A DNA stretch of 64,000 nt from NCBI RefSeq assembly GCF_000001735.4, contig NC_003075.7, positions 4,961,001-5,025,000 of the forward strand, written 5' to 3'. Made by a program: the position numbers and the translations under genes. This DNA comes from Arabidopsis thaliana. Its lineage: Eukaryota > Streptophyta > Magnoliopsida > Brassicales > Brassicaceae. Of this stretch, positions 33,967 to 46,166 are shown piece after piece (position 1 is the stretch's first letter; the number at the start of each line of letters is the position of its first letter). The notes under the pieces were generated by a model that saw only the letters and a list, made by a program, of their open reading frames with translations, searched no databases and was not told the origin of the DNA.

Positions 33967-35040
33967 AACAAATTTTCTCTAATGAGTACAATGATCCATA
34001 TTTAAGTAGAATCCAAGTGAGCTTTGGCTCCACTCCTAAATATCTAGTTATTTAGGTAAGCAACACCTTGCTAATTATATCCAATATAACTCTTGATTGT
34101 GGATGACATCGTATGTCTTATCCAACCCTATGTCTCTAAGCCCAAAACCGTTTTGATAGCATAGTCAAGTAAATCAATTTTATTTCATATGGTAACCATT
34201 ACCATCTGTCTCACTTTTAAACAATTGCAGACCGCTGCTTTCGCAGACCCGCCATACAACAATTTAAGTTTTAAAAGTTTATAAAATTGGAGAGACATCA
34301 AATATTTGATATTAGTTGAGGAATAAATTTTATAACTCAATTTTATATTTAAAATTTATATCTAATATAAATAAAATATAACTAATTTACATCCAATATG
34401 TATTTATTTGAATTATAAAAAATTAATTAATCTTAATCACATTAAAATTATTATTTATTTAACATTTAATCTTAATTAAATTTTAATAGCTCTAATCAAA
34501 TTAGAATATATTATAATTGAACTTATCCTAATGAAATTAGGATCTATCGAATATTAACTTTTTCCTTCTAAAAATTCATAAATCATAAGTCGATATATAA
34601 TAATTATAATTATGCTAACAAATATTTTGCATAAAAAACTATTCCAAATCAAAATCCTATACTTACCATAATTCTACATACACATATTATATATATAATA
34701 TATAATTCTAACTACGAGATTTTATATGGATATGTCAATATAATATACACAAACAGATATCATATATCAATTGATTAATAATGAAACGTTTTCATATGAA
34801 CAAATTAATCAAATACACAACAATCGACAATCATGGCGTTCACGTGAAGATGTTTAATTAGATCAATTATTTAATTATATTCGTACTTTTATTAACCATT
34901 AACAACATTCACACATTCTTTATTATTATATTTAACAAATTAAATATTTTTAGTTATAATTCACACTTAACGTAACCGCATATCATATATACTGAACATG
35001 TTCGTTTAGGTGAATTATACAATTTCGTTTTTATCATGTA
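33967..35040. other. Very AT-rich stretch without a gene
   Basis: Apart from about 33970-34260, this is A/T-dominated sequence with no codon-like frame. The first 300 bp could be Copia 5' untranslated sequence, but no LTR partner was seen. Confidence 0.5.
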
Positions 35041-37007
35041 TGTAACGTCTCCGGAAATTCAAAAGAATCTTTAAAATATTATTATAATAAAAATACTAAT
35101 TTTTTAAAAATATATAAAGTTGTAATCTTGTGTAAACTCCAAATCTTAAAAACAAAATAAATTAAACTTTACAAAATCTACCAAGTCTCGTTTTACGAAT
35201 AACAAACTCTAAAGCTCAGCTGCATATCGCTCCTCGTCAATGCCCTTTACATGGAATCAGAACTTATGTGAGCGAAAAATTGCCCAATGAAAATATAAAC
35301 CCGAAGAACAAGTACCAACACGGTCTGATCCCGCACAGAATAATGTTCACGTGTTGGTACTAACAAACATAGTTTCAATTCAATTAATTTTAAATAAAGT
35401 AAAGCACATTAGAACTTATGCTAGCAAAATACATAATTAAATCATAAGAACATAATAATATCATCAGACAGAATAATAACATCACAACAGAACGACCATG
35501 TATCCAACAATGCACGTCGGAATGGCACAACCCCAACATTAGTCGACCCAAACCATATACTAACAGAATATTTACATAATATACTCGATAGGGATGCTAG
35601 CCCCTAACGAGGTGATAAAGAAGTACGGTCTACGACATTAATCGACCTCAATACCACTAACAGACTAACAGGATACTTAATACATCTGTTGGCGATACCG
35701 GCCGCCACAGATTGCCCAATAGAGCTAGCTAAATCAGAGTGCCATGTTGATACCGGTCTTAACAGAATAACATATCTTATTATCATAATAATATCCAAAT
35801 TAATTATCGAATCAAACAAACAAACTCTCGGAAATTAACCTTCAAATAATTTAATTGATTATTTAAACTCACACCTAACATATTATACGAATGTATCAGT
35901 CTTAACAGAATACCATATTTTATTTCTAAACAGAATAACATATGTTATTACCAAAAATCATATTCATATTAGTTTATCTAGATAACCAAATCCATCTTTA
36001 CAACTTATCATGCAACTAATTTAATTAATTAATTTTCCCACTCCTAATTTAAATGGGAGTTAGAACTCACCTGACAAAGATATTCATATCTTCAGATCGA
36101 ACGAGTGATCAACGGTAATTCCGTACACATTCCAAACCACCAAACAATTCACCTAAATTCAACCGTTAATCAGAAAAATACCTAAACTACACCATTGTAA
36201 AGATACTTTTAAGTGAAATCTTGAACAAGTATTTGATTTGCCAAAACCGGTTTAAAAAGAGCCGAATCGGTCAGAATTGCTATGAGTTTAAAATCAAAAC
36301 TCAATCAATTCTAAATTAGATTTCAAACGAGTATTTTCCATAGACATAACATTCCAGAACCGGTTATAAAACCTTAAAACCGGCTTAAATAAATCCCGAT
36401 TTAACTATGAATCAACAAATCAAAATATTTACCAATCAGATTCCGATCGTTTTCGACTTCTGTTTGGTGAATTCTCAGCGGCGTTGGTTACATATTGAAG
36501 AGAACTTTCTAACAAGGTATAGATCAAGTTTTAATTCTTCCTGAAACGAAATCCACCATTAAAGAGCTTGAAACTCACTTCCACGGATAAAATTTGAATA
36601 AGGAAGAAGATGAGGCTTACCAAACTCTTGTACCAAAGCTGAATACAACCCAAAACTAAAGCTCTAATATGGAGAAGCACGATCAACCTAACTCACAACA
36701 AAATTCGATCACAAGTTGCCCAAAAATAATCAAATCGAAGTTGATGAAGAAAGGTCTTGAAATCTCGTCAAAACCTCCAATTGACTATGTAATCGGCACG
36801 ATATATCCCTCTGATTTCGGAACGATGAACCCGAGTTGCCCTCATTTTTTTCGTTTTTGGAGTTTAGTCGCTTAACCTTTCTTTATTTAGAGATTTTGCC
36901 TTGGACTTTTGAATCAATCAGAAATCTTCCTGAAGTCATACAGTTTTTAAATGATCAACTTAACCCAAAATATAACTTTTTCTGTTTTTCAAATTTGGGG
37001 TGTTACA
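35041..37007 (-). repeat. 3' LTR of a Tekay/Del-like chromovirus
   Basis: Read on -, GAGGACGAATTCTTTTAAGGATGGTG-type end-of-pol sequence leads into TGTAACACCCC at 37007. The other end is CGGAGACGTTACA, giving TGTAAC/GTTACA ends over 1967 bp. The GAGGACGAA...TGTAACACCCC junction is typical of chromovirus 3' LTRs. Short ORFs within are not codon-like. Confidence 0.65.
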
Positions 37008-38999
37008 ATTCCACCATCCTTAAAAGAATTCGTCCTCGAATTCAGAGATCAACCTGAAGGAGATGTGATACATTTCAAGGCTTATAATTCAGAGATTCTA
37101 GTAGACTTCAACTACCATGTTGCTTCTTACGCACTTAAGTTACTCACCTTTTATATTCAAGTCCCAAAAGTTTTTCTCCTGAACTCTTTCACTCTAGTCT
37201 CTAATATCCGAATTGACTATTATTCTTTATAACTCATGTCTTCTTGACTTTCTAGAGGTTCAAAGTTCACAACTTGAGAATGGTCATGGTGATACTTCCT
37301 TAACATCGATACGTGAAAAGAACTTTACGCACATGCCTCAACTCTAGAGGTAATTCTAAGCGATAAGCTACACTTCCAACACGCTTGAGATTCATACAAG
37401 GGCCTATACAGCGCAACTTTAACTTTCCTGACTATCCAGTTCAGAACTTACCTTCATATGTTGAACTTTAATAAACACTTTACCACCAACCTGAAATTCC
37501 AAATCACGTCTTCAACGATCTGCATAACTCTTTTGATAGTTTTGGGCAGATTTAATCCTATCTCTGATTAGCACAACTTTTCAATGATTTCCAAAACTAA
37601 TTCATGGCAAATTACAATAGTTTCTCCAACTTCTACCGAACATAGAGGTATATAACATGGCCTACCGTTCAGATCCTAGTATGGTACAATACCAATACTT
37701 GCATGGAAGCTAATATTATAAGCAACTTAACCATTGACAACGATCTCTCCCATGCTTGATCACTATCCAAAACACATGATCTTAACATATCCTCTAATGT
37801 TTGAATATTCTTCTCAGACTGCCCATTTGACTCATGATGATAACCATAGATTTTAGTCGCTTATCCAATGCCTGATGTAAGCTATACCAAAAATGTGAAG
37901 TAAACTTTCAATCATGGCAAGAAACAATGCTACTCACGACATCATGCCACCTCACAATTTCTCGCACGTAGATCTCTCCTAGTCGGCATGAAGAGAATGT
38001 CTTCTTTACTGGTAGAAAATGGGGTGATTAAGAGAGTCAATCTACTATTATCCAAATCGAGTCATTTCCTTTTTGGGACCCTGGAAGCCCTGCAACAAAA
38101 TCAATAGAATCTCTATCCCATTTATACTGTAGAATAGGTAACATTTGCAGTTTACCACTAGGCTTCTGATGCTCAATTTTTTTCATGCTTGCATACCGAA
38201 CACTCTGATACAAATTCTGCAATATCACCCTTTTCTTTAGTGCTCCAAAGCTCTACTCATTAGACACTCCAAACAAATTTAGTTCATTGGCAAAGCAATT
38301 ATGCGAGTGATTTAACAATTCGAGAAAAATTCTCTTATAACCTTCAGTAATATACTGCCAACCCAGAAAACTGCGAATCTCTAAAAAGAATTGCTTAGTT
38401 GCTTCCACTTAGTTGCTACATCGACTTTAGCAGGATCTACAACAATACCTTTCAACTGCTCTTTTTTCAATCTCTGAAGTATCAATCTCAAGTGTTCAAC
38501 ATGTTCTTCTTAACTCTTTGAATACACCAAAATATTATCGATGAACACTATAACAAATTTTTCAAAGTGCGGTCTAAATACTCTATTCATCAAATCCATG
38601 AATATAGCTAGAGCATTAGTTAACCAAAATGCATCCACAAACTCAAAATGTCCATATTTGGTCTCAAACGTTGTCTTAGAAATATATGACAATCCTGTAT
38701 TCGCACTTGATGATAGACATGTCGTAATCAATCTAGAAACCAACTTGCTCCTTGAAGTTGATCAAGTAGATCATCAATCCTACCATCCTACCCCACTGGT
38801 CTAAGTCCTAAGATACTTGTTCTTTTATTGTCACTTGATTCAACTGTCGGTAGACAATACATAACCTCATACTACCATCCTTCTTTTTCACAAACAATAT
38901 AGGTGCACCTTAAGAAAATGAACTAGATAGAACAAAACCTTTCTCAAATAACTCCATAAGCTGTTTCTTGAACTTTTCCATATCTGATACATATTGGTC
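37008..38999 (-). pseudogene. Chromovirus pol relic (RT and integrase pieces)
   Basis: On -, an RT fragment lies at about 38960-38510 ([10 protein letters not shown], then [13 protein letters not shown] and [11 protein letters not shown]), followed by an integrase fragment (38228-38037: IEHQKPSGKLQ, WDRDSIDFVAGLPGS, DSIWIIVD). The RT box reads FIDN where FIDD is expected, so one catalytic Asp is lost. Many stops elsewhere. RNase H could not be traced. A 29-bp duplication (38787-38815 and 39104-39132) starts in RT and continues into the next block. Confidence 0.7.
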
Positions 39000-40480
39000 A
39001 TGATTCCTTAGCCCGTTTGTCGCCTTATTCCATTCGTTCAACGATTCATATCCGATCGTGCATTGATGAACCAATCCCTATCGTTACTTAGCCATACAAC
39101 CAACCTACCCCACTGGTCTAAGTCCTAAGATAGAGATTGGGGATCGTATGATTCCATTGGTTCACGATGGCTGAATCAAGCTCTTGACTTATTGGTCCAT
39201 CTGTCCTCCAAATGTACGTCCCTTCGGTTTAATGGTGGACGATCGAGGCTTCGGCTTATCGAACCATCCATGTTTCCGATCCGGTCCTTTAACACTACAA
39301 CCGCCCATGGTTTACTAACCGTTACCCGTATGGTCCATGGTGGTCGTTAAAGCTTCCGGTTTATCGATCCATCCATACAATCCGAACGATATCCTTATCA
39401 CACCTAAGGGCCCGTGGACTCATCCATCGGATCATAGTAGGCTAGCCCATTAAATCCTTTTTCCGTCGACCTTACGTTTGCTCGCGAGTCCAACATCCGT
39501 TTTGTCCATCGGTTCCCACCGTAGACTTTCCCGTTGGTTATCCGTCGAGTCACCCTTTGGTCTTATCGTTCTCTGATCGGTTTTACAATGGTTGAGGAGA
39601 TAGATACATGAAGGCGGCCGCGATATTGATCCTATAGGGTGAATCACGTTCCTTACCCATTCTTGGTGATTTCTTCCTTTTACCGGTAAGATTCCATCCA
39701 TGGGCGACCTTTTGGTGTATTTGGATGCACTTCTCCTTATGCTTCCTCGAACACCATTCCCGGTCTTGTCCGATCCGTCTCCTCGTTAGATCCGATTCGT
39801 CTGTCCAATGATCGGTCTACCAGATCCGATTCGTCTCTAAGACGATCGGTCTACCCCATCCATCCGCTAAACTCCATCAAACCGTTGGACCGGGAGGTAG
39901 CATGCACATCAGTTCGATCGAGTTATACTAGCCGAGCCGTACCCTCTTTCCGACCAACAACTTCGTGGTGTGTTTGGACTATTTGTGATGTGTGGTTGAT
40001 CTCCTAAAGGCCTTGGGCGTCCTCCCTTATATATGGGCGAATGGATGCTTCCCGACGCATCACATCCGTTCCTTGCACCCTTCTGAAGTGTTGCACCTTT
40101 CCAATCGTAGCTGTTCGACCAATTCCACCCTTGGACGATGCAACCGTTCGTTGGTAACCGCTCGACCTTACACATTTTGGCCGAGACACCTCTTCACCCT
40201 TGATCTACCACAGTCCACCAGCTCGAGTGTCAGCTGACTAGACCATCCACCTGGGTTAGTACTCAATCAGCTCACCGAGCCCATTCGAGCTATCGGTCAG
40301 CTCACCTAGCTGAGCTAGCTACTCTTCCAGCTGGTTTAGTTCACCTAGCTTAGCTAGCTAGTTCATCCAGCTTGTCCAGCTCACCTAGCTGGTTCAGCTT
40401 GAACTTTCTCGTTCTTCCGACTAAGTCTTTTGGTCTATTTCTCGACCCTGAACTAGTTTTTCCCTAAAACAAACCAGCCT
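39000..40480. other. Pyrimidine-rich block of unknown origin
   Basis: 1.5 kb rich in CCATCC, CGATCGGTCT and GGTCCATG words, with no protein I recognise on either strand. The phrase GATCCGATTCGTCT followed by GATCGGTCTACC occurs twice (about 39789-39855). It ends in an AGCT-word array (40200-40410). An LTR or 5' leader of the Reina-like element that follows is possible. Confidence 0.4.
40200..40410. repeat. AGCT-word array
   Basis: About a dozen CAGCT/AGCTAG/AGCTGG words within 210 bp, including TCACCTAGCTGAGCTAGCTA and CACCTAGCTTAGCTAGCTAG, with CAGCTCACCTAGCTG repeated. Dense short palindromes, irregular spacing. Confidence 0.7.
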
Positions 40481-40544
40481 CTTTATGAACTCGGGACACG
40501 TGCGTTACACTAAGGTATCGTCTCGACACGCATCGTGGATTGCT

Positions 40545-41812
40545 TATCTCCAATAATTCACGTTTTCCATTCGTCACAAGGCTGGCACTCTCAATCGCGT
40601 TGTAGACGCCCTCAGCCGACGCCATACTCACCTAGCATCGATACATGCAACTGTTCCCGGGTATAGAGCAGTGACTTCTCTCTGAATTTTCAATTCAAGA
40701 TGGCTTCTTGTTCAAGGGTTTGCGTGTGTGTACCAGCGTGCAGCCTGCGTCTTCAAATTATTGGTGAACTACACAATGAAGGTCATGTTGGGAGAGATCG
40801 AACATTGCAACTTGTCACCGCATTATATTTTTGGCCAACGTTACGCCGCGATGTAGAGAGATTTGTGGAACACTGTCGTTTGTGTCAACAAACCAAAGGG
40901 AAACCTTTTAATGCTGGCATTTACCTACACTGCCTTGGACCGACACAAGCATGGACTTCATTTTGGGCCTTCCACGAACTCAAAGAGGTCATGATTCCAT
41001 TTTTGTTGTGGTGGATCGCTTTTCGAAGATGGAACATTTTATCCCCTGCAAGAAGACGACAGATGCAAGTAGTGTGGCTACTCTTTTCTTTCATGAAATC
41101 TATCGTCTACATGTTTTACCGCTTTCAATTGTGTCGGACCGTGACACACGTTTTCTGAGTCACTTTTGGCGATCACTTTGGAAGTTGCTGCGAACGAATC
41201 TTGACATGAGCTCTGCGTATCACCGGAAGAGTGATAGACAAACCGAAGTTACTAATCGCACCCTTGGTGGTTTGTTAAGGTGCTTGGTGGGTGACAATAT
41301 CAAGAGTTGGGATGTGAAGCTTTGTCAAGCGGAATTCGCCCACAATCATGCCTCTAATCAAAATTTGGGGTTTTCACCATTTCGTGTGGTTTATGGACTG
41401 ATTCCTCGCTGCCCCTTGGATCTTACTACACTTTCATGGACAGGCGATTGATTTTGTTACAGAGTTGCAGGAGGTTCATCGTCAAGCCAAACTTAATTGG
41501 GAGATAGCAACGTTAAAGTATAAGACAACTGCATATCATACGCAAAGGGAGTTGATTTTTCAACCTGGAGATTTAGTTTGGGTAGTCATCACCAAGGATA
41601 GATTGCCAGTACGAGAGTACAACAAGCTCAAGTCTCGAAAGATAGGTCTTGTTGAAGTGCTAGAACGCATCAATGCCAATGCTTATCGTCTGCGACTTCT
41701 GGACCATATGCGTACATCGGACGTCTTCAACGTCAAGTATTTGTCTTCTTTCCGTGGCGACAATGAGCCGTTGGATTCGGGGTCGAATCCTCTCTCACCC
41801 GGGGAGACTTGA
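40545..41812 (+). pseudogene. Reina-like chromovirus RNase H end and integrase
   Basis: The RNase H tail (FSIRHKAGTLNRVVDALSRR, about 40563-40625) is followed by the integrase HHCC finger (40740-40910: HNEGHVG...HCRLCQQTKG), the catalytic core (40951-41451) with D in MDFILGLP, D in SDRDTRF and E in DRQTEV, and the C-terminal domain (41465-41812) with GDLVWVV and a GPY/F-like stretch. A frameshift separates finger and core near 40940 and another lies near 41455. The DDE triad is intact. Stop TGA 41810-41812 overlaps the LTR start, as is common. No chromodomain was recognised after it. Confidence 0.8.
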
Positions 41813-42250
41813 TGCAGCGCATCATTTGATATTTGGGCATCAAATCTTCATTATGTGGGCCTCACGTTTGCGACTTCATCGATTGCAAGTGTTGGTTTAT
41901 CTTTATTCTTTTTCAGTTTTGATAACTTTAAATCGTTATTAGGATTAGTCTTCTTTGATTTGGTGTTATCACGTTTTAGTCGTTATCTTCTCAGTTCTTT
42001 AAATAGAATCTTTGTAACTCAGTTTTTATATTGATTTAACAAAAACGAATGTTTAAGAGCTTTGTAAAAGGCCTTGCAAGGAGGATTTGCACCCTACGTG
42101 ACGAGCTCGACTCTCTGATTCGCATTCATCATCCATTATCACTACCATCTCTCATTCCCTCTCTTCCCCTGTCATGTTTCATCCCCTCTGTTTTGCTATC
42201 CGAAAACAGAGCCTCCCCTTTTCACAGTTTGTAGCTTCTGCCCCCTATCA
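41810..42250 (+). repeat. 3' LTR of the Reina-like element
   Basis: TGATGCAGCGCATC starts right after the purine-rich CCCGGGGAGACT and the integrase stop. A TATA-like TTTAAATAG (about 41999) and a probable end CCCCTATCA at 42250 give 441 bp, short as in Reina elements. The end is a guess, since the next base starts sequence of another element. Confidence 0.55.
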
Positions 42251-44175
42251 ACAAGTATAGCCAACAGCCTTTCATTGTTGGGTCTCATCAAGCAAGCTAA
42301 TATTCGAGAACCTTCGAGACTCATTCATGTACTATACCATGATAAATCGACCATTCTTTATATTACTTTTTTTGGTATTATTTCTCTCTCCTAGACTTAT
42401 TCTTTTTAGAGAGTAAACAAAGGGGAACTCGCATAGTGGATTGACATCCTCGACATATTTCCAACCTTCGTAATTGATCATTCCTAATAATGTATAATAA
42501 TGGGACCATGGAAAACATTCCTACCTCTATACACTACCAAAAACCATATCAATCTCTTGCTTTCTTTCTTTTTTTTAATAAGGGGAGAGGAATACTTTTT
42601 TTTTTTCACGTAGGTCTCAACATCATGTATGAACAAGGAGTCAAGTTCTATGAACACTAACCGTTTTGATGAGGTAAAAGGAAGAGCAGTGAGATTAGCT
42701 CCAGCCTAAATGGATTGTGTTGGAAACCAAGATATCCTCAAGTCTGTCGGTTTGCCATTTGGGTTTTCCAATAGTCGGATTGAGTCAAACTTGCAGCATT
42801 AATCAACGAGGTAATAAACTAAAGAAATAGAGATCATTGTTCATAACCAAATTTGACTCAATAAAACGACTCAAAAAGAGAAAATAAGAGTAAGAATAAG
42901 ACGCAAAAAGTAAAATGTAGTTAGTAAGCGCCTCCCACAGACTTAAACGTCACTATCCCCAAACTTAAACGTCACTGTCCCTAGTAGCATTCAAATCCGG
43001 GGTAAGCGAGAAAAATAAAAGAAAAATAAAAGGAAAATCATACTATTGGGCTGCCTCCCACTAAACGCTTGTTTAGAGTCAATAGCTTGACTTTGATGGA
43101 GTTTGAGGAACAGGTGGATCAGATGGTGGAAGCAAAACTTTGTAGTAGAACCTCGCATCATACAAGGTGGCGTATAAGCAGCCAGTGTGTGCGGTCTAAC
43201 TTGGAAGTGAGGAAGTTCAGCAGGGCAGGACAAAGGTATGGGTGGTCTACTCCTTTTACCTAGACAATCATCAAAAGAAAGAAAAATCGCTCGACGAGAA
43301 ACTCGTGGCTTGCTTAACTGTAAAACAATTTCTGGAAAATTCAAAGTCTTATTGATGATATCTGGAGGTTTAAGAGGAGGAGATGAGTATCTTTGCCGTT
43401 TCGGAAGTGGATCAAGGAGTATATGTGCAGTGGGTGACGTGACTGTAGTGCCTGGAGTATCACCAGTGAACTCAACACGAAAACCAGCTCTAATAAGGAA
43501 CTCCGACTCAGCCTTTGTGGGGTGTCGATCGACACAGGTGGTGGTGTTGATCAACACCATTGCTGCAGATGATTCCCATCAACTGCTTCGTCAGCTGCGT
43601 CTTGTGGTTGCTTGCTTGTACCATGAACATAGCTATCTCAACATCAATCCATTGTTCATTGACACTATCATCTGTTGTTGACGCTTTGGTGTTGAGCTTG
43701 CTCGATTTCGCTCCTTCAAACGTTGAATCATGGTCTGTTCCTGATGAGTGTCGATTGACACCAAGGTCGTGTTGGTCAACACTGAGACTTGGTGTTGAGT
43801 GGTTATGTAAATAAGTGTCGCAAGCAGTCGTGTGGGGTTTCTCAGAGGTCTGGTGCTGAATTTCACTCCTTGACTGAACTACAATAACATCCTCTTTGTT
43901 GAATCGAGCATTCAAGTCTTGTATATCATCATACAGACCATCAATCCTTTCATTCGTCATCACTTGGCTCTTGAGAATCTATTATAGCATGTATTCCATC
44001 ATACTCGTAGAAGTGGGTGGAGGGTGGGCTTGGTGAGTAGAATAGCTGGAATGACTAGCATAGAACATATCTGGCGTGTTGTAGTCATCAAGTTGAATAG
44101 CACGTCCATTTGCAATAGTTGCAGCTCTATATCCTCTTTGGTGTCGAGCGACACCTAGGTGGTGTCGAATTGAGG
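42251..44175 (-). mobile_element. Athila-like relic C, gag tail and 3' region, no protease
   Basis: On -, 44110 to 43508 encodes a gag C-terminal piece (MTNERIDGLYDDIQDLNARF), then a His/Thr/Ser-rich stretch with dyad pairs. 43560-42991 is a post-protease module ending before the post-pol motif (43091-43045) and a non-coding tail. The tail is highly similar to that of relic B (about 50190-51050). The protease present in A and B is absent. Three TGTCG-NN-CGACA-type pairs lie at 43523-43556, 43749-43781 and 44142-44174. The 3' LTR is missing; the Reina LTR abuts. Confidence 0.65.
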
Positions 44176-44189
44176 AAGTGCAAGCCTAG

Positions 44190-44935
44190 TATGGTGGATA
44201 TGACAGCCTTTAGAATGAACTATTGGGTGTTCAAGACAGACTCTGTTAATCCGAATTGGCTGTCGATGCTTCGAACAACCAACTCGTCGAGCTCGACTTC
44301 AAATACAAGGCGCTTGTCAGGCTAAGGGATTCCGAATTGGCAAAGTCAGCCTCGAAGGCTAGAAAAGAGGTTAAAGATCACGGAATGGAGCTGATCGAGG
44401 GGGCCATCCGCTTTATTCAAACTGAGAAGGCTCAATCGCAGCTCGAATCGGACATCAAGGAGTATAAGAGCAACCTACTCTAGTTGGATTAGACTCATGA
44501 TGACGATTTTCTTGAGGAGCAAGAGAGATCCAAGCTGAATGCCACTTTGAAAGACAAAAAAGAACGTCTTGCGGCTTTCCCTGCTTCACCCTTTGATCCT
44601 CAACTTTACGAAGAATTTTTCACCGAGTCACCCCCATTAGGTGAAACGGGACTTGATTGGGTTGTGAGTTTTTCTACTTTCAAGACTTATTATTTGTGTA
44701 TTTTACGCTCTTAATTGATTTGAATATTTCTTCTTAGGCCGGGGTGCCTATCACACTGATCCCAACCATCAAATACAACTCTATCCAACCAAAGGTGCCT
44801 TTGATTGTGAACAACGATCCGGTGATGGTCTTGAATGATGAGAATGTTTTAGAAACCGCTCATGAACCTTCAGCCGAACAAAAGCTCATTAAAGATCCTT
44901 TCGTAGCTGAAAGAATTCGAGATGGCAACTGATTC
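44190..44935 (+). pseudogene. Coiled-coil antisense-type ORF of a Tat-like element, copy 1
   Basis: Codons from about 44256 form a Lys/Glu-rich coiled coil (KYKALVRLRDSELAKSASKARKEVKDH...). Past a TAG near 44481 they continue to PASPFDPQLYEEFF and LDWV; a likely phase-0 intron (44664-44737, GTGAG...TTCTTAG) joins this to AGVPITLIPTIKY and a stop near 44932. The style recalls C-termini of 'putative gypsy type transposon' proteins. In Tat-lineage elements such ORFs sit between pol and the 3' LTR on the opposite strand, which fits here because the integrase is on - at higher coordinates. Confidence 0.5.
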
Positions 44936-45464
44936 GTAGTGGCTGTGACCACTTTAAACTGGGGCATGTCCCAAATATTTTAAAAGCCTATTTTAAATTT
45001 CTTGAAAAGTTAGTTTTTGCCTATGGAGGCTCAATTTCTTGAACAAGCTGTTTGCTTGAGGAGGCTTTTAAACCTTTCAATTTTTATTCCATAGAGGGTT
45101 TCTCAGTTGTTATGCGGGTTTGCAAAGTCCACACTCTTAGAAATTGACCTTGTGGTTAGGCTTTGAGAATTTAGGTTGATTAGACCTTCCTCATAAAATG
45201 CGAGAACTGAGCTCGACTTAACACGAGTTCCCCACTTAGTCAATTCGGTAAATGTAAGGGCCTAGACCTTGATTGTTTTATTCGACATTAATGGGCCATT
45301 ATCTTTAATGTGACGATTGCTTTTTCTTTTTTGTTTTTCGAAAATAGTAAAAACTACACGCCATTAAGGCAATAATTTTACTTTCTCGATTTCTAAAAAT
45401 GGTTTAATCCATTCTGACACGCCACCATTATTGAGCTTCTGGTTCCAAGGTAACCCTAAGCCCC

Positions 45465-45472
45465 TATAAATA
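45465..45472 (+). promoter_or_regulatory. TATA box for the antisense-type ORF
   Basis: TATAAATA lies 69 bp before the ATG at 45541, with a T/C-rich leader. It supports the second ORF copy having had its own promoter independent of the LTR. Confidence 0.55.
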
Positions 45473-45540
45473 AGAAACTCTAGTCAACTTAACTCCCTCC
45501 AAACATTATTTCTGAAATTTCCCTCTATGATACTTCAAAG

Positions 45541-46166
45541 ATGGAGAGAGAAGGCGCGTCCACAATTTGCCCTCTCGAGCTGGTCAGCCAATTGTTCCTG
45601 TCCTGCGACGGTTTTGAATTGTCCGGTGTTTTGTTCCCACATGTTGCCTTCCACTTTCCTCTGAAGGATAAGAAAGAGGCGTAAGATTTCGTGGATAAGG
45701 TCGGTAACCGCTCTCTTTGAAGACTCTTTTACTCTCTCCCTATTTTCACATGTTTTCCATGTTAGGTTATCGATAAACACCACCGCATGTGCGATGAGAG
45801 GCAGCGCTCGGGTCTTAAGAGGCAGATGCTTGAGGCGCGCATCGCTTGTGTGGAAAGGAATGTGAGGGCTCTGGAAAGCGATCCCTTTCAATGGGAGTGG
45901 AGGAACTTCGATTCTGTAGCCAAGATCCCGACCATGCTTCGGATGTACCTCCGCAGTTGAAGTCAAGTTCAGGACCTGCGTCTGCGTCGGGTGAAGTGAT
46001 CCCTTCTGAAAGCGAAGATGATGATGAAGGAGAAGACAGCAACACCTGGAAACACGTCAAAACCAAGCCCAAGTTGGATGATAAGAACGAAACGTCCACT
46101 TCGAATGCTGAACCAGCGATGAAGGAGTCTGTTCCTGAGCCTCTTCCAAAAATGTCCCCGAACTAA
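45541..46166 (+). pseudogene. Antisense-type ORF of a Tat-like element, copy 2
   Basis: The ATG at 45541 starts MEREGASTICPLELVSQLFLSC. A TAA near 45682 stops it. A probable intron ends at CATGTTAG (about 45766). A Glu/Arg-rich stretch (RQRSGLKRQMLEARIACVERN) follows, then in another frame an acidic Ser/Glu tail ending at 46166. The exon-intron style and charge resemble copy 1, but they are not obvious duplicates of the same segment; they might be two parts of one gene. Function unknown. Confidence 0.4.

Noticed and set aside
35041..37007. Two LTRs facing each other, because both edges read TGTAAC outward-in
   Set aside because: A single LTR on - with TGTAAC/GTTACA ends explains both edges; only the 37007 edge is preceded by end-of-pol sequence.
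43069..43681. Plus-strand ORFs over relic C (43069-43263, 43238-43681)
   Set aside because: Opposite-strand shadows of the gag tail and post-protease module that read on -.
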